This document shows, piece after piece, positions 28,101-41,800 of a DNA stretch of 64,000 bases. Under the pieces are notes generated by a model. The model did not search any database. It was not told where the DNA came from and was given only the letters and a program-made list of their open reading frames with translations. The translations under genes and the position numbers were made by a program. The DNA comes from Sthenelais limicola. Lineage: Eukaryota > Annelida > Polychaeta > Phyllodocida > Sigalionidae. Each line of letters begins with the position of its first letter. Position 1 is the stretch's first letter. The stretch covers positions 56,262,773 through 56,326,772 of the forward strand of contig OW804095.1 in NCBI GenBank assembly GCA_942159475.1, given 5' to 3'.

Positions 28101-29708
28101 TTCTATTCACAAGGACCTTGACGATGGCTACATCAGATTTGAAAGGTGAACCGTTGTCATAAGCCTCAACACGGATCTGGTACTCTGTGGCCGTGTCTTC
28201 CTTCAATGAGTTTCGTAATTCTATTTCACCAGTCCTTTCATTGATTTCAAAGTAACTTGGGGCTGAGTCGTCACCAATAACTCTGTAACTAATCACCCCG
28301 AATTGTTCCTGAAAAAAAGGGAGAGGGAGTGTTTTAATGTCCTGTAGAGACGGTCTTCTTAATTCTGGGGAGGAGTGGATATATGGCTTCTAACACCTTT
28401 ACACTCACTGAGTGAAATAGCATTTCTGCCAATGAGTGACTGTCATTGTGGATTCATTTGGCGAGGCATGAGTAAAATGGTCTTTATTCTGAGGGAATTT
28501 GGCTGTTAGGGACTGGAAAATGGTGGTCACATCTCGAGGTGGTCGCTATTGCAAAGTATGGCAGGGTCAGAGCCTGCCATAAAAAGGTAACAACAGACGC
28601 CTTGTGCATAGCTTTTTGTACTGAAATGTACTTCGGTGGAGCTAGACCTCTGCTTTAACCCTTTAACATTCTAAACAGCAGTCATGCTTGCAATCATACT
28701 GTTGCAATCACTCTATCTATACCCATTCACCAAGTTGAACAATCATGTACCAAACGGATCAGGCATTGTCCCTTTCCTTATTCCTTAACGCTAAAGCACA
28801 TTAAAAGTAACACAAATATGGAGAAGAAGCTTAAATCTCTTCTCTCAAACGACTTTAAAATCTTGGAAACTCCCAACCGGTTACTAACTTAATACATTAT
28901 GGAAGAGTAAATATATAGGCTACATATTCCAATTTCAAATATACATACCTGAATATCTCTATCATTAGCCTTCACTGATATAATTCCGCGCCCTGTTTCC
29001 TGATTCTGTGTGATAGACACCGAATACAATTCCTTCTCGAACTTAGGAGCATTATCATTCCTGATCACCTCGATATTCACAGTGGCATTATCGCTGGTTA
29101 ACTGTGGCGTGCCAAGATCCTTAGCTACGGCACGGAACCTGTAGTTCTTGGTGCGGGCCTGATCATTGAGCAATCCCTTCCTCACGGACACTTCTCCGGT
29201 GTCCTCATCCACCTCGAAGTACTGACGGGCAAGCTGATCTCCAGTGGCTTCATAGAAGAACTGGTTGTTGGGCGCGGCCCTGTCTCTATCACGGGCAGCT
29301 ACCTTGATGAATGGTACTCCCTGAGCCTGAGTCTCCATAATCCTGACTCTGTAATCGGTTTGTTCCCATGTTGGAGCATAGAAGTTACGAAGAACTGTTA
29401 CATACACAATAGCAGTAGCACTACGGGGAGGGTTACCACTGTCCTTGGACACAACTCGAATACGGTAGAGTTCTGTTGTTTCACGCTCCAAAGAGGCTCG
29501 CGTTTTGATGATTCCAGTTTCTGGGTTGATCTCGAAGAAGGTGGGTGCGGTGTCATCACCGATAATTCCGTATTCCAAAGTCTTGAAGTCCTCCTGTAAT
29601 TTAGGGAAAAGATGGTCAGGTATGGTAAATGAATACACGGGTATAGTTCAAAAGAATATCAAATGTGTTATATGCAGACATTTGCCCAGTCACTAAATAA
29701 GTGAATAA

Positions 29709-29742
<34 letters not shown>

Positions 29743-29761
29743 GAATAAATGAATGAATGAA

Positions 29762-29792
<31 letters not shown>

Positions 29793-29805
29793 ATGAATGA
29801 ATGAA

Positions 29806-29852
<47 letters not shown>

Positions 29853-32800
29853 ATAGACATCATGTAGAGGTGACTCGCTTTTCATTGGCTTTTCTCTCGA
29901 GGAATTATCAACATAATATTACTATCTACGAAGCTAGTAGCAATGATAACAAAATGCAGAATAACAATTGGTCATCTAGTACAGATTTATAAAGTGAAGG
30001 GCTCCTTACAGCAGTATCAGCATCCCTGGCGGAGACAGTGATAACTTGATGGCCAGAGGGCACGTCCTGCCTGATGGTTGAGGAATAAGTCCTGTTGAAG
30101 AAGATGGGATCATTGGTGTTCCTCACAACATTGACCTGGACTGTAGCTCTGTTGGTAGCACGCCTAGATGTAGGCTCTCCACGATCCCGCGCAGCGATGA
30201 TGGCAGTGTAGGATGTCCTGCGTTCAGGATCCAGGACGACGGATTTCTTCAAACTGATGTGGCCAGTATTCTCATCTACCATGAAGTATTCCTGGGCAGT
30301 GTTGTCGCCATCCAATATGTAGAAGACGTTGTTATGTGGTGTCTATTGAGAAAGAATATGAACATACAATGTCAATCGGGTCATCGGGTAGAGTACTATT
30401 CTTTATTAAGAGATGATCTACCAATATAGATTGGATCATTAATCTTCTTAAATGCGCCATTGCACAGTACTAATCTAAACAGACGACCAAGAGCTGTGCA
30501 CATAGATCTATTTTTCACGAATAAAGGGCCTTCTCTACTAAGCCGATTCTCATGCGTTTCTCACAGAATTTAGTGCAAAAGAGTCCTCTGCTGCGCAAAG
30601 TCCCATGAGAATCGGCATAGTGGATTAGGCCCTTACGGATAACATTATCTCGAACATATCTTACCTGTACATCATTATCAGATGCTGTAACACGGAGGAA
30701 TGAAGATGACAGTGGCTCGTTGTCTTGGATTGTGATACGGTATTGTTCACGTTCGAAGCGGGGAGCATGCAAGTTGCGGTTAACAGTCACTGTCGCCAAA
30801 CCTTCTGCACCTCTTCCACCTCCGTCTGCGGCCCTAACACGAATCTACACAAGAGAAATCAATCAGTATATTTATGTTTATGTTTTTTTTATTGGTTGTA
30901 TTTCATCTTACAGACAATATTCTCAGAATTCCAAATAGATAATAGAAAAATCATATCGGATACGAGTAGAGAACAAATTTCTATATTATATAATCCGTCC
31001 ATAGGGTACTTTTAATATTATTAGGACAGAATAACTATGGTTTAGGACCATGTAATATTGTACATAATCATATACTAAAGCAGTCAAAGTATATAAACGT
31101 GACATAGCAAAATTAAAGACATGTTATATCATGGCATTGGGATGTATCCACACTATTAGGATCTTAGACAAGTATTATTGAGCAAACCTAAATCAACAAA
31201 TAGTATTTATTTATTTTTATTTAATACAAATTCTAAAACGTTTGTCCTTAGGAAGGTGTTTAGGAAGCAGTAAACACATACACTAAAGGATATATTGATA
31301 TAGCCTACGGCAAATACCAAGGTAACTGACTGATTCTATAAACCAAAGTTTGTAACATACCACATATCCCAGATCTTGATCTTCCCTCAAACTCCGGGCA
31401 ATTGAAATGCGTCCAGTCTCTTTATCTATTTTGAAGTAGCGAGGAGCCTTTCCATCTCCAACTATCTCGAAGGTGAGTTTGTTGAAAGGTGCCTAGGTAA
31501 TAGGAATGAGCAAAAGCAGATTAGCAGGGTGTCAGGTTATTACGTCACTCCAGATTCGTACGGAAAACCAGAAAGTACAAAACAATTGTTCAACATGATC
31601 CTGATATGATGGAAATGCTACATTTTACAAGTGTGTAAACCCCAATTAAGATTTTCGTTTTAAATTATGCCAGCAAGCCATGTAACGTACGTTGGTATCG
31701 CGATCTCTGGCGGTCACTTGCACAACTTCATCGTTGATAGCTTTGGTGAAATCAATATTCTTGATGTATTGAGGAGGTGTAAATTCTGGAGCGAAGTTAT
31801 TCCTAATGACATTGATGGTGACCTCCACCTGAGATTTCAGTGATGGTTGACCCAAATCGTTGGCTACAACAGTTAACTGAAATACAAATGAAATGACATC
31901 AGTATGCTATCTTCTAGATATATATATAGTGTCACAATGTCAGAAGTATATGATATTGTTAAGGTATGATGGAAGAATACAAACAAACGTGTGTGTAATT
32001 AATATAAATATATTGAGGTTACACAATGTTACGTAATGTTACATAACAATATATATTCATAATTAATACGTGAGATACTTCTCGATAAAAAGAAATAGGC
32101 AAGGGAAATCGCGTAGGACTGAAGTAATTACACATCTCTATTTTTCAGGTTAGATCATATTGCTGAGATGAGCAGTTTAAAAGATTGCTCTGGCTTCGAT
32201 ATTTATATGGGAGTTGAAGGATTACTTTTACATACCACGTATCTGGACGTTTCCTTATCAGTATTGATAGGTCTACTGAGGGTGATTGATCCAGTCTCGG
32301 GGTAGATATAGAAGAAGTCACGACCAGTATTAGGATTGACAGCCTGTATGCTATAACGGATCTGGCTATTAAGTCCAGCAGGATCTTGATCTTGAGCTTT
32401 GACCTGGATGATTTGAGTACCTGGTGAAACCGTCTCCAGGAGGTTGGGTGCTGTATACGAGGTACGCTCGAACTTGGGAGTGAAGTCATTTTGATCCTAG
32501 GTGAAAATAAGTGTAAAGATAGGAGTTCCTTATAATATAAACAGACATCAAAGCTAATGGGCAATACACATAGGTCCTTTAAAATAACCCACATGAATCT
32601 TTAAGCAGTACTCGATGCCCTATAGTGCAGGGCTCAAATTCTGGAAACAAAATGTTCGAAACTTTCTAGAAAAATCTTCATTAACGAAAAACTGATACGA
32701 AGTTCTTTATCAGACAATAACTTTACTTACCATGACGGAGACGGATACAGTTGCAGAAAAAGCGGGGTTGGTGTTCCCACTAGATTCACGGGTCGAAACT

Positions 32801-35800
32801 ACAAGAGTGTATTGGTTTTGTCTTTCATAATCCAGACCTTGGATGGTGGTGAGGCGGCCGGTGCTTTCGTCCATTCGGAAACGACCAGTATCACCACGGA
32901 CGATCGTATAAGTAATGGACTTTTTCTCATCTTGATCAATAGCCTTAAAAAGAAAACAGATTCAGGTTTCATGAAACTTTAGCCATTTAATAATTATGAT
33001 GGACAGTTACAGCACAAAGGAACCTGTTACATGAAATATTAAATGAATTAAAGATATTATTCAGCTTTTGTATATTATTAGACTTTGTACAGTAATTTGC
33101 TGTAAGTGATCTCGATTTTGTAATTGAAGAGAAATGCAAAGCCGAATATATATGCGTTTATTATAGTCGATATTTATATGACAAAAATGACATACCTTAA
33201 CTGAGGTAACGAGGTAGTTAACTTCATTCTCAGGAACTTGAGCGACGTAGAGGTTTTGTGGGAAGACTGGTAGGACATCCTCGACATCGACGACTTGGAT
33301 AGTGACAGCCTGAACAGTGGCACGCTCAGAAGTACCAGAATCAGTGGCAGTGACAAGGAGAATGTGTTCTTTCTGTGCCTCGTAATCCAAAGGCTTGCTT
33401 GTTCTGATCTGTCCGTTATTCTCACCAATAACGAAGAAGCTGTTAGAAGAGATGAAATAGTTTATAATCATCTCCGGGGCAATCTCTTCTAAATACATTG
33501 TATATAATTGTTTAAATGCCTAAGCAATTACCACTCAATATGAAATACATTCTAAAACTTCCGATGGAAATGAAAATTATTGTTATTGATACCGTATACT
33601 GTTCAAAAGAAAATATATTGTAGATTATTTTCTACACAGTGCAGGTTTTCCAACTGTAGCCCGAAATAGCAGTCAATATTTTACACTAACATGCAATTTA
33701 ACAATGCAATGACAAATAGTTGGAATGTATCTGTACACTCTGTACTGAGTAACCTACTTAATTATTTTCATTTGCAATGTAAATAAGTTGAAAGGGAAGA
33801 AACCCCATTAGTTTCATTTACACTGTTCATGTCTTTGGATTATAGCAATTTGTAATATTTTGTGGGAACCTGAATTTATACAAAACTCGTACAAAATCTC
33901 ACCCATTATTAGCAGGAACTGAGTACTTGATCTCTTTATTGTTGCCAATATCGCTATCACGAGCCGTAACCGTACCAACGAATTCATTATTCTTGTTTTC
34001 TCTTGTTTTGAATACGTATGGCTTATCAGCAGTGAAGACCGGGCTGTTGTCGTTGACATCGGTCAAGGTGATAGAAAGGGTTGTTGTAGCCGACTGTAAG
34101 GAGAATAAGTGATGTTAAATGAATTTGAGCGACATAGAGGTCATTGCGTTTATCAACATATACATGGTTATACATTTATGCATTAGGGATATGGCGGGGT
34201 GAGTATCATGATTAAATAAACAAAATCTTACCCTTCCAGGTGTTTCATCTTCAACTTTAATCTTAAGAGCATAGTTGTCCTTTGTCTCTCTGTCTAGAAG
34301 CTTTGCCGTGCTTATAACTCCACTATAAAAATAGAATAAGTTAAATGAAATATGTATGCATTTACAAAAACACTTTTGGAATTGTTGAAAATCAATGCAA
34401 ATGTCTGGGAAGCGTTCAAACAAAATTTAAAAACAAGGATTTGTGTCACGTTCACCACACGAGACTTTAACTGCATGTCGTGTCAGCAATGCAACAAAAC
34501 ATGACCGCATGTCTGTGTTATTATAGTAGTAAATGGAAACACCAGCAAATTCTGAATAAGAAAATATCTTTACTTACTTTGTCCTATCGATGGCGAACAA
34601 GTCTCCAACGTTTCCATCGTAAATGGCAAACTTTAAACTGTCATCTTCAGGATCGGAAGCCTAGATGCAAAGTATGGAAAGAAATATAGAATATTTTCTT
34701 GTGCAAAAGAACAACTAAACAAAATATATAATATAACTCTAATAATCAGAGGTAACTTTTAAAGGTACAAGAAACACCCAATAATATTAATAGATGATGG
34801 AAAGTCAATAAAACACGGATACTTAGCCGCAAAAAAATAACTTACTGGCACAGTAAAGATCTCGGATCCAACCAGGATACCTTCACTGATAGAGAGTGTG
34901 TATTGGGGAGCGGGAACAACTGGTCCAAGATTTTTATCCAACACAACATCCACGGTCACGAGTGTGAGTGCGGTCCTATTGTTTGTAGATATACAAATTG
35001 TCAATACCGGAGTAGTTTTGTTATGTGAATTATAATGATTAAACCAGCGGAAATATTCAGGCCTGTCTGCGAACAAGGCACTAGTAATAATCGCCATATG
35101 TTATATGTATACGGTTCTCACGAAATGGGGTAACTTGGGGCTATTTTGGGGTCAAACTTTAAATCCATTGAAACCATCTAATCCTTGACATCATCGATTG
35201 TACAAATGTTTAACAATCCACATCGAAAATTGGGAAAATCGAGAAAAACATACATTGTCTTGAATGGAATGAATGGACATAACATTGAAAGTGAGATGAA
35301 TCAAATTTTAGAATTTCTGTGTAATATTGTACCATTATAGAAATAGTCAATTTTGTGAGAATTGACCGCACGGCATGTCTCTATATAATATATATATCTA
35401 TACATATCAAATACGTAGTCATAGAGCCGTATTGAGGGGAAACACGTATTCCCACTAAAATCATGTATACATACCGTCTAGATCTTTCGGGAGCTTGATC
35501 CGTAGCCAAGACAGTTATGATATATTGTTCGTGTCGATCAACCTTGGCTGTGACGGAGATCTCTCCAGTTTGAGCATTAATGACGAATGTACTACCGCCG
35601 TCATTTGAAACAGACTCAATAGAGTACCTGACTTGTCCAAATACACCGCTATCTGTATCTTTGGCCTCGACCTGAAGGGTAAGATTATTGGACAAATATT
35701 TTTACTAAAAGTCAAATATTCAAGTAGGTCTCAATAACTGTACCGATCAACTCGAGGGAAGAGTTTACACTTATATATAGGCCAAACTTTATTGGGTAAG

Positions 35801-38800
35801 TGTTATATACAACGTATATATATATATACAAGCATATACAAGTATTCGTTAAAAAGGACCATTCTGTTCTTTACTAGAGCTGAAAAGATAGGTTAACTTC
35901 AAAGACAAGAAAAATAAGATTTGGAAAAGACTTGTTCAAGCATTAGGTTAGTTATATTTTCAACCTCATTTTCTACAGTTTTTCTTCCCCTTAATAATAT
36001 TATTAAAGATAATATTACCTTGACCACTGGTCTGCGGCGTTCACCTTCCTTGATGGTAACAGAATAACCCGATGGAGGGAACTTGGGGGAGTTGTCATTT
36101 TGATCCAAAATGTTGACTGTAATATCAGCGGTACTAGATTTAGGTCCCGGCACATCAACTTCAGTAACGATGGCACGGAAACTAATCTTTTTTGTTGTTT
36201 CGTAATCCAAATCATCCACATTGAGAGTAACGAATCCGTCTTTTGTTATTTTGAAGAGACCCGTGCCATCCACACGATAGCTGAACTTAGTGTCGGGATC
36301 GTCCTCCGTCTGCGCAGGGAAAGCAAGGTCAAGGTTATGAAAATCATCAAGGTGAGATTTTTAGTTTCATATAGAGAACAAAATCACAAGTAGGTTAACA
36401 GTAACAAACACCGTGTACCGGCCAAACATAACAAAGAGAATCTTACGTATGACTGTATGGTCCTTAGAATTAAATCCATCAAGTCATCATACCTTTTCAG
36501 ATGAGAGTTTAGGCCTACATGATAGGCCTATTTATGACCTTAACAATCAAGTGGGAATATCATTACTGGAGGCCCTGGTCAGAGGACAGCGTAGATGAGT
36601 TTGGGAAATTAAGTTTTATGACAATAATAAAGCATAATAATGATAATAATATTATGTGATTATTAGTAATGTAATTATGATTTTACTCAGTCATGAGTTA
36701 TGTAATATAAAGTAAAAAGGTATAAAAAGGCGGTTGTTCTGCCAAGGGTCAGCAATGCTGGATCATTGCGTGTTACAATGCAAACAATTAATAAATCAGT
36801 TATACAAGAGCTGAATTACAAAGGCAATTTTAATTGCAGCAATAATGAATATCTGTCAGCAATAAAACGATACGTCTTTCGTTTAGATCTAGTTTTTACA
36901 GTTGGATGAATTAAAAGAAATGAATTCTTACTTGATCTGGATCTGAAACGATGAGTCTGAGTGCTGTATTTCCACTAACGTCCATGACAAGGGAATTCTT
37001 CCTTTCGTTTTCATAAATGTAGCCTGTGAAATCTCGAAGCGAACTTGAGATAACTGGCGCCCGTTCGTTTGTCTGTTGGACAGTGATTCGTAACTCTGCT
37101 GTGGTAGATCGGGCATTTGACGAGGCCTCTGTCGCCTGAAATTGTTGCATAACAATTACATTATATGCTACATCATTCCAAAGAAGAATACTACATATGG
37201 TAAATGAACAAGGAATATGAGACAATAAATTAAGAATCTAGTACTGTAGATGGACTAATTTAATTATACCCTGTCTTATAATTCCTGACAGAATTGTGGT
37301 ATAGTTATTTGGGAGAGCTACCTTTATGATGATGCGAAGAGATCTGGTGGTTGCTCGATTGACTGCCTTTGTCTGAGTGACCACACCGCTGACTGGATCT
37401 ATTGTAAATGCGTCCTGATATCGATCCGGTATAACTACAAACGAGAATTGGTCATTTCTTGAATGTCAATATGAAATATCTAACAAAACATTCATATGGC
37501 TGACCCTTGCAGCCTATTGAATTATTATATTTAAATCAATCGGCTGTTTTATTTATGAATTTACACTGGGGAAGTAAACTGACTCCGATTTAAAGGAATT
37601 GATACATTGTCTTTGTTTGAGCTGACCAAGTAATGGGCTTGAAATTGTCTTGTGTGGCCGAACAAAGCCCCAGCGGTTCCATATTCAGGTTCCTTCATGT
37701 TGAACATACCCGGGATGTACATTATTGGAAGTTAAAATGTTGAATCTATCTAGCCTATAATGCTAAGGTTCCAGTCCATTTGCTCTGACTATTGGCAAGC
37801 CCATTGTATATAGTTGTGTATGTATATCTCAATATCTACTTATCTATTTATGTTTATATGTGTGTATTGCTATTCTTGAGTACTGCGCAGATCTATACTA
37901 GCGATCTTATTATATTTTCAACTAGTCTAGATCATATTTCCAAATTCAGGGTTATTTGGAAGACCTGTATAGATTACAGATAATACTCCCTTTTCCATTT
38001 AATTTATAGTTCGCTCTTTATATCATACATTTTGTTTATGTTTATTTTTGAGTTCTTAACGATCTTAAGGAAATCATGATCCACCATCAAAAACATATAT
38101 ACTCACCCCTTTGTATAGTAAATTGTATCCTATAATTTAATGTATCCATATCTTTCGCTTTTATTGGCTCTGGTGAAACGGTAAGACTTCCAGTCTGAAA
38201 CGAATATCGATATCATAATATAATATATGTTCATGAATATGTATACATATAATATGTTTAATCTAAAATGAATTTTATTCACATGCCATAATGCCAGTAA
38301 TTAAACGAGGACTCACCACAACGGAACTTTTGATCCCGGCGGTATAAACAGGATCTACACACATCGCTCCTGTTTTGAAACAACCTTCGTAAATAAATGT
38401 GGGACCTTGATCGTCACCGTCTGTGATCGTCACCTTCAAGGTGGTATAGGCTGTCCTTTTTGCGAAATTATTGCTGTCATCCTGTACAAAATAAGAGTAA
38501 TGTTTAAAATACAAGTAAACATACCAACGACGCGAGGGCCTACCAGTTAAACCAGCGAATACGGTAATACCCGCGGTTAATCTCTGTTTTATAAACTTAT
38601 AATTATTTAGTTTGTTTGTAGGTGAAAATAGATACACCAAGACTAGTGTGATAAGATTATTTCGCTATAGCCATGGGTTTTTTTTACATTAGTTGTTTAT
38701 CTTGCCTGTGACAATAAGCTTATTCTTATCAATATTTATTTGTATCTTAGATTATTTTCATCCATCCTTGCAGTTTATTCAGATACTTTGATACATGTAA

Positions 38801-41800
38801 TAGATAAGTGTAACTGAGAGATTATTTAATACATTTTAAAATTTCAGAAACTCTACCGTGAACCTAAGATTAATATCAGTTCGATATCATTGAAGAAGTC
38901 ATGAACTGTGTTTTAAGGACTAAAGGCTATCTGGTAGTACCAGTCCTCAAAACGTAATTCATGTCGTTCTAATGCTTCCTAATGATATTTACATTTCGAG
39001 AACAAAAACCACGATAAGTGTACAAATTGCCCCATCTATGCCAAATGGTATTTGCCAAGTCTTGAATCTATGAAAATGTGTGCATTTGCGAGTTACAACT
39101 CGGATCTTCGAGGTTCAAATAATATAGCTTATATTATAAACCCACAGATATAGAATAGGGCAATCCGTTTTGTTCATGAAAAGATGTAACCTAATTGACA
39201 ACGACGTAGACAATACCTTTAGTGGAAACATAAAAGCAGGGCTCATGTATAACAATTTAAGCCTTATGCAACTAAAATCGAATGAAACTATACGCTCCCC
39301 ATCTTAAACAATGTTGGAGGGAGACATCACTTAAGTCGGAAGTTCAAACTGCCATTCGCGTACAGAATTGCTATGTATAAACACATATAAGCAATAACAT
39401 GAGGCAGCACAATTATTTTCGTTCGTGGCCCAAAGAGTCTTTTTAACTCCATATTCATTCAAAATTTCGAAGTAATTTTAGGTACCAAGGGTCCTATTCT
39501 GTTATTGATATTTAATGAATACACATAGTTTCCTAACTGTTGGGAAATAATATATTAAAGTTAACAAAACACAACACACAGCTAAAAGAGTAATAATTAT
39601 ATCCGGAGATTTTAAAATCGCAGATAAAGGATAGTGAAGAATAGGTTTGAATATGGTTGGTATACTGTGCTAATAATATACAAATTGAAAGTTATTGGAA
39701 TCGAGAATTAAACAACATTATGATATTCAATTAAGGTTGTGACGGCATTATTGTATTGTTCTGAATGTAAGTATTGATCAGTAGGAGAAAACTATTGCAT
39801 TGTCCTGCAAGAGTGACACACCTATTGATGAAGATTCTATACATGTGTATAATTTGATGTCTTAAGGGCCTTAACTTTTATTAGAATTATCAAGTCTGAT
39901 TTAAGTACCTTTGAGACAAGCCATCAGGAATTATTTTCGTTGTATCGATTAGTCCAGACAGCCAAACACATTGTATCTTAATTTTATAAACACATGGGGA
40001 CATGAAATTTATTTTTAGATGTTGGAACTGTCATTTCTCAACATTCAGAACAAAACAGTGAAAAGAGATCCCGCTTTTAAGTTTCCTGCATGGAATTATT
40101 GTATCATGTTTCATCGACACAATTAAATCTGCTTTCTTTCGAATTAAACACAAGACATAAGAAAATATTACAATCAGGTAGGCAAACAGTCGTTACTAAT
40201 TAAGCCGACTTTTTGGATGAAACATATTGATAGTTCTATGCACTAGTTAATGTATAACGCAGAGGTTCAACATGTATCACGATATCAAACACAATACAAT
40301 AATAAATAAAATTCCATGCACACTATACATTCTACAAATCAGTCAATTTCATTTGCATCACAACAAATTTCAAATGAACAACTTGAATGGCTCAAAGCAC
40401 GACCTTGGTCTTTCACCTTGACCTTGGCCTGACCTTACCTCGGTCTCGGCTTCATAGTTGTCCTGGTAACCATGAATTTAATTGAATTATTTTAGATGGT
40501 TTATATAGCTTGGATTTGTGTAAATGAGATCAATTAAGGGCTCGTAAATGGATATTTCACTTCATTAATATAATGGGTTTTTTAAAATAAACACTTCGTT
40601 TCAGCACTATTTATTTTATATGTATACATTCTAAGGTAAGTATAGATAAGATTATGTATATCATCCTTATTAAGGTCGCATAAAGGACCTAGTCCACTAA
40701 GCCGATTCTCATGCGATTCTCACATAATTTAGGGAAGAAGAGCCCTCTGCGGCGCAAAATCGCATGAGAATCGGCTCAGTGGACTATCGGCCCTTAACAC
40801 ATGTTAACATGATGGAGACAGACAACAGGGTCAGTTTTATGGTGATTTGGTATGAAATATGTGAAATGGACAGAATAGAGGAAGACACTCACAGTATTTT
40901 ATTGGAAATGGAAAGCTTTTCCACAGTGTATGGGAGGCACTTGACTAAAGGATGGGGTCAAGGACTGGTGAAATAGCACATTTCTCCCCCATTGTATATA
41001 GATTATATCTGAGTAATAGATGTCCCATCAATATGGTATACTTGTGTCATTGTGGGTTTTGTCATTTAATATGAATATTCGGGCCTATAGAGTTCTGAAA
41101 CATAGCTAATTTATTACATAAAGATAGAAATTCATATATTCTAATGTTACTGATATGGCTCCTGGATCCGATATTTTGGGTTTCTCACTATATTATCATA
41201 TATTCTTGATGTATTGCAAAATATGCCGATGCCTTGTGTTACCTCAGATCGACAAAACCTACAGCTAATATGCAGACATGCGGATTCGGGGTGACTTAAA
41301 CATGGAAGTATGACAGTTTGCATGAGGGAAGGGATAGGTTCACACAATCAAAGAGGATCAGAATGCGATCCCCGGTCAATGGTCACAATTGTATTACTCG
41401 ATTCAAAAATGGGCCTTTGGGAGAAAAGCATAGTGAATATAATCCATGCTGCTAAACTTACCCTACGCATAATAGAGTGGGATAATACTGGCGACATTAT
41501 TTGGATTTGTCTTCAGGGTGTATTGGTCTGGGATATACGAACAATAAACATAACAAAAAAATGCACCAAAGTTACCTGCATCATCTGAAATTTATTCCTT
41601 CATGTATAACAACGCGAGAAATAGGGGGTTGAAATGGAATGAGGTGATTTAATAGATTCATGGATATCGACGCAGTATTGAAAAGACTGCAAGATATTAT
41701 ACAATCAATGGTGGTCGATTCAGAGATATTGAACGATGAGTTGAAAAAATACTGGAGGCTTTGGTTCAGAGACGTAGAAAGTAAAGTTGAAAATCACACA

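Noticed and set aside
29616..29885. Minus-strand ORF of I/Y/L/F repeats
   Set aside because: It is a translation of the tetranucleotide microsatellite.
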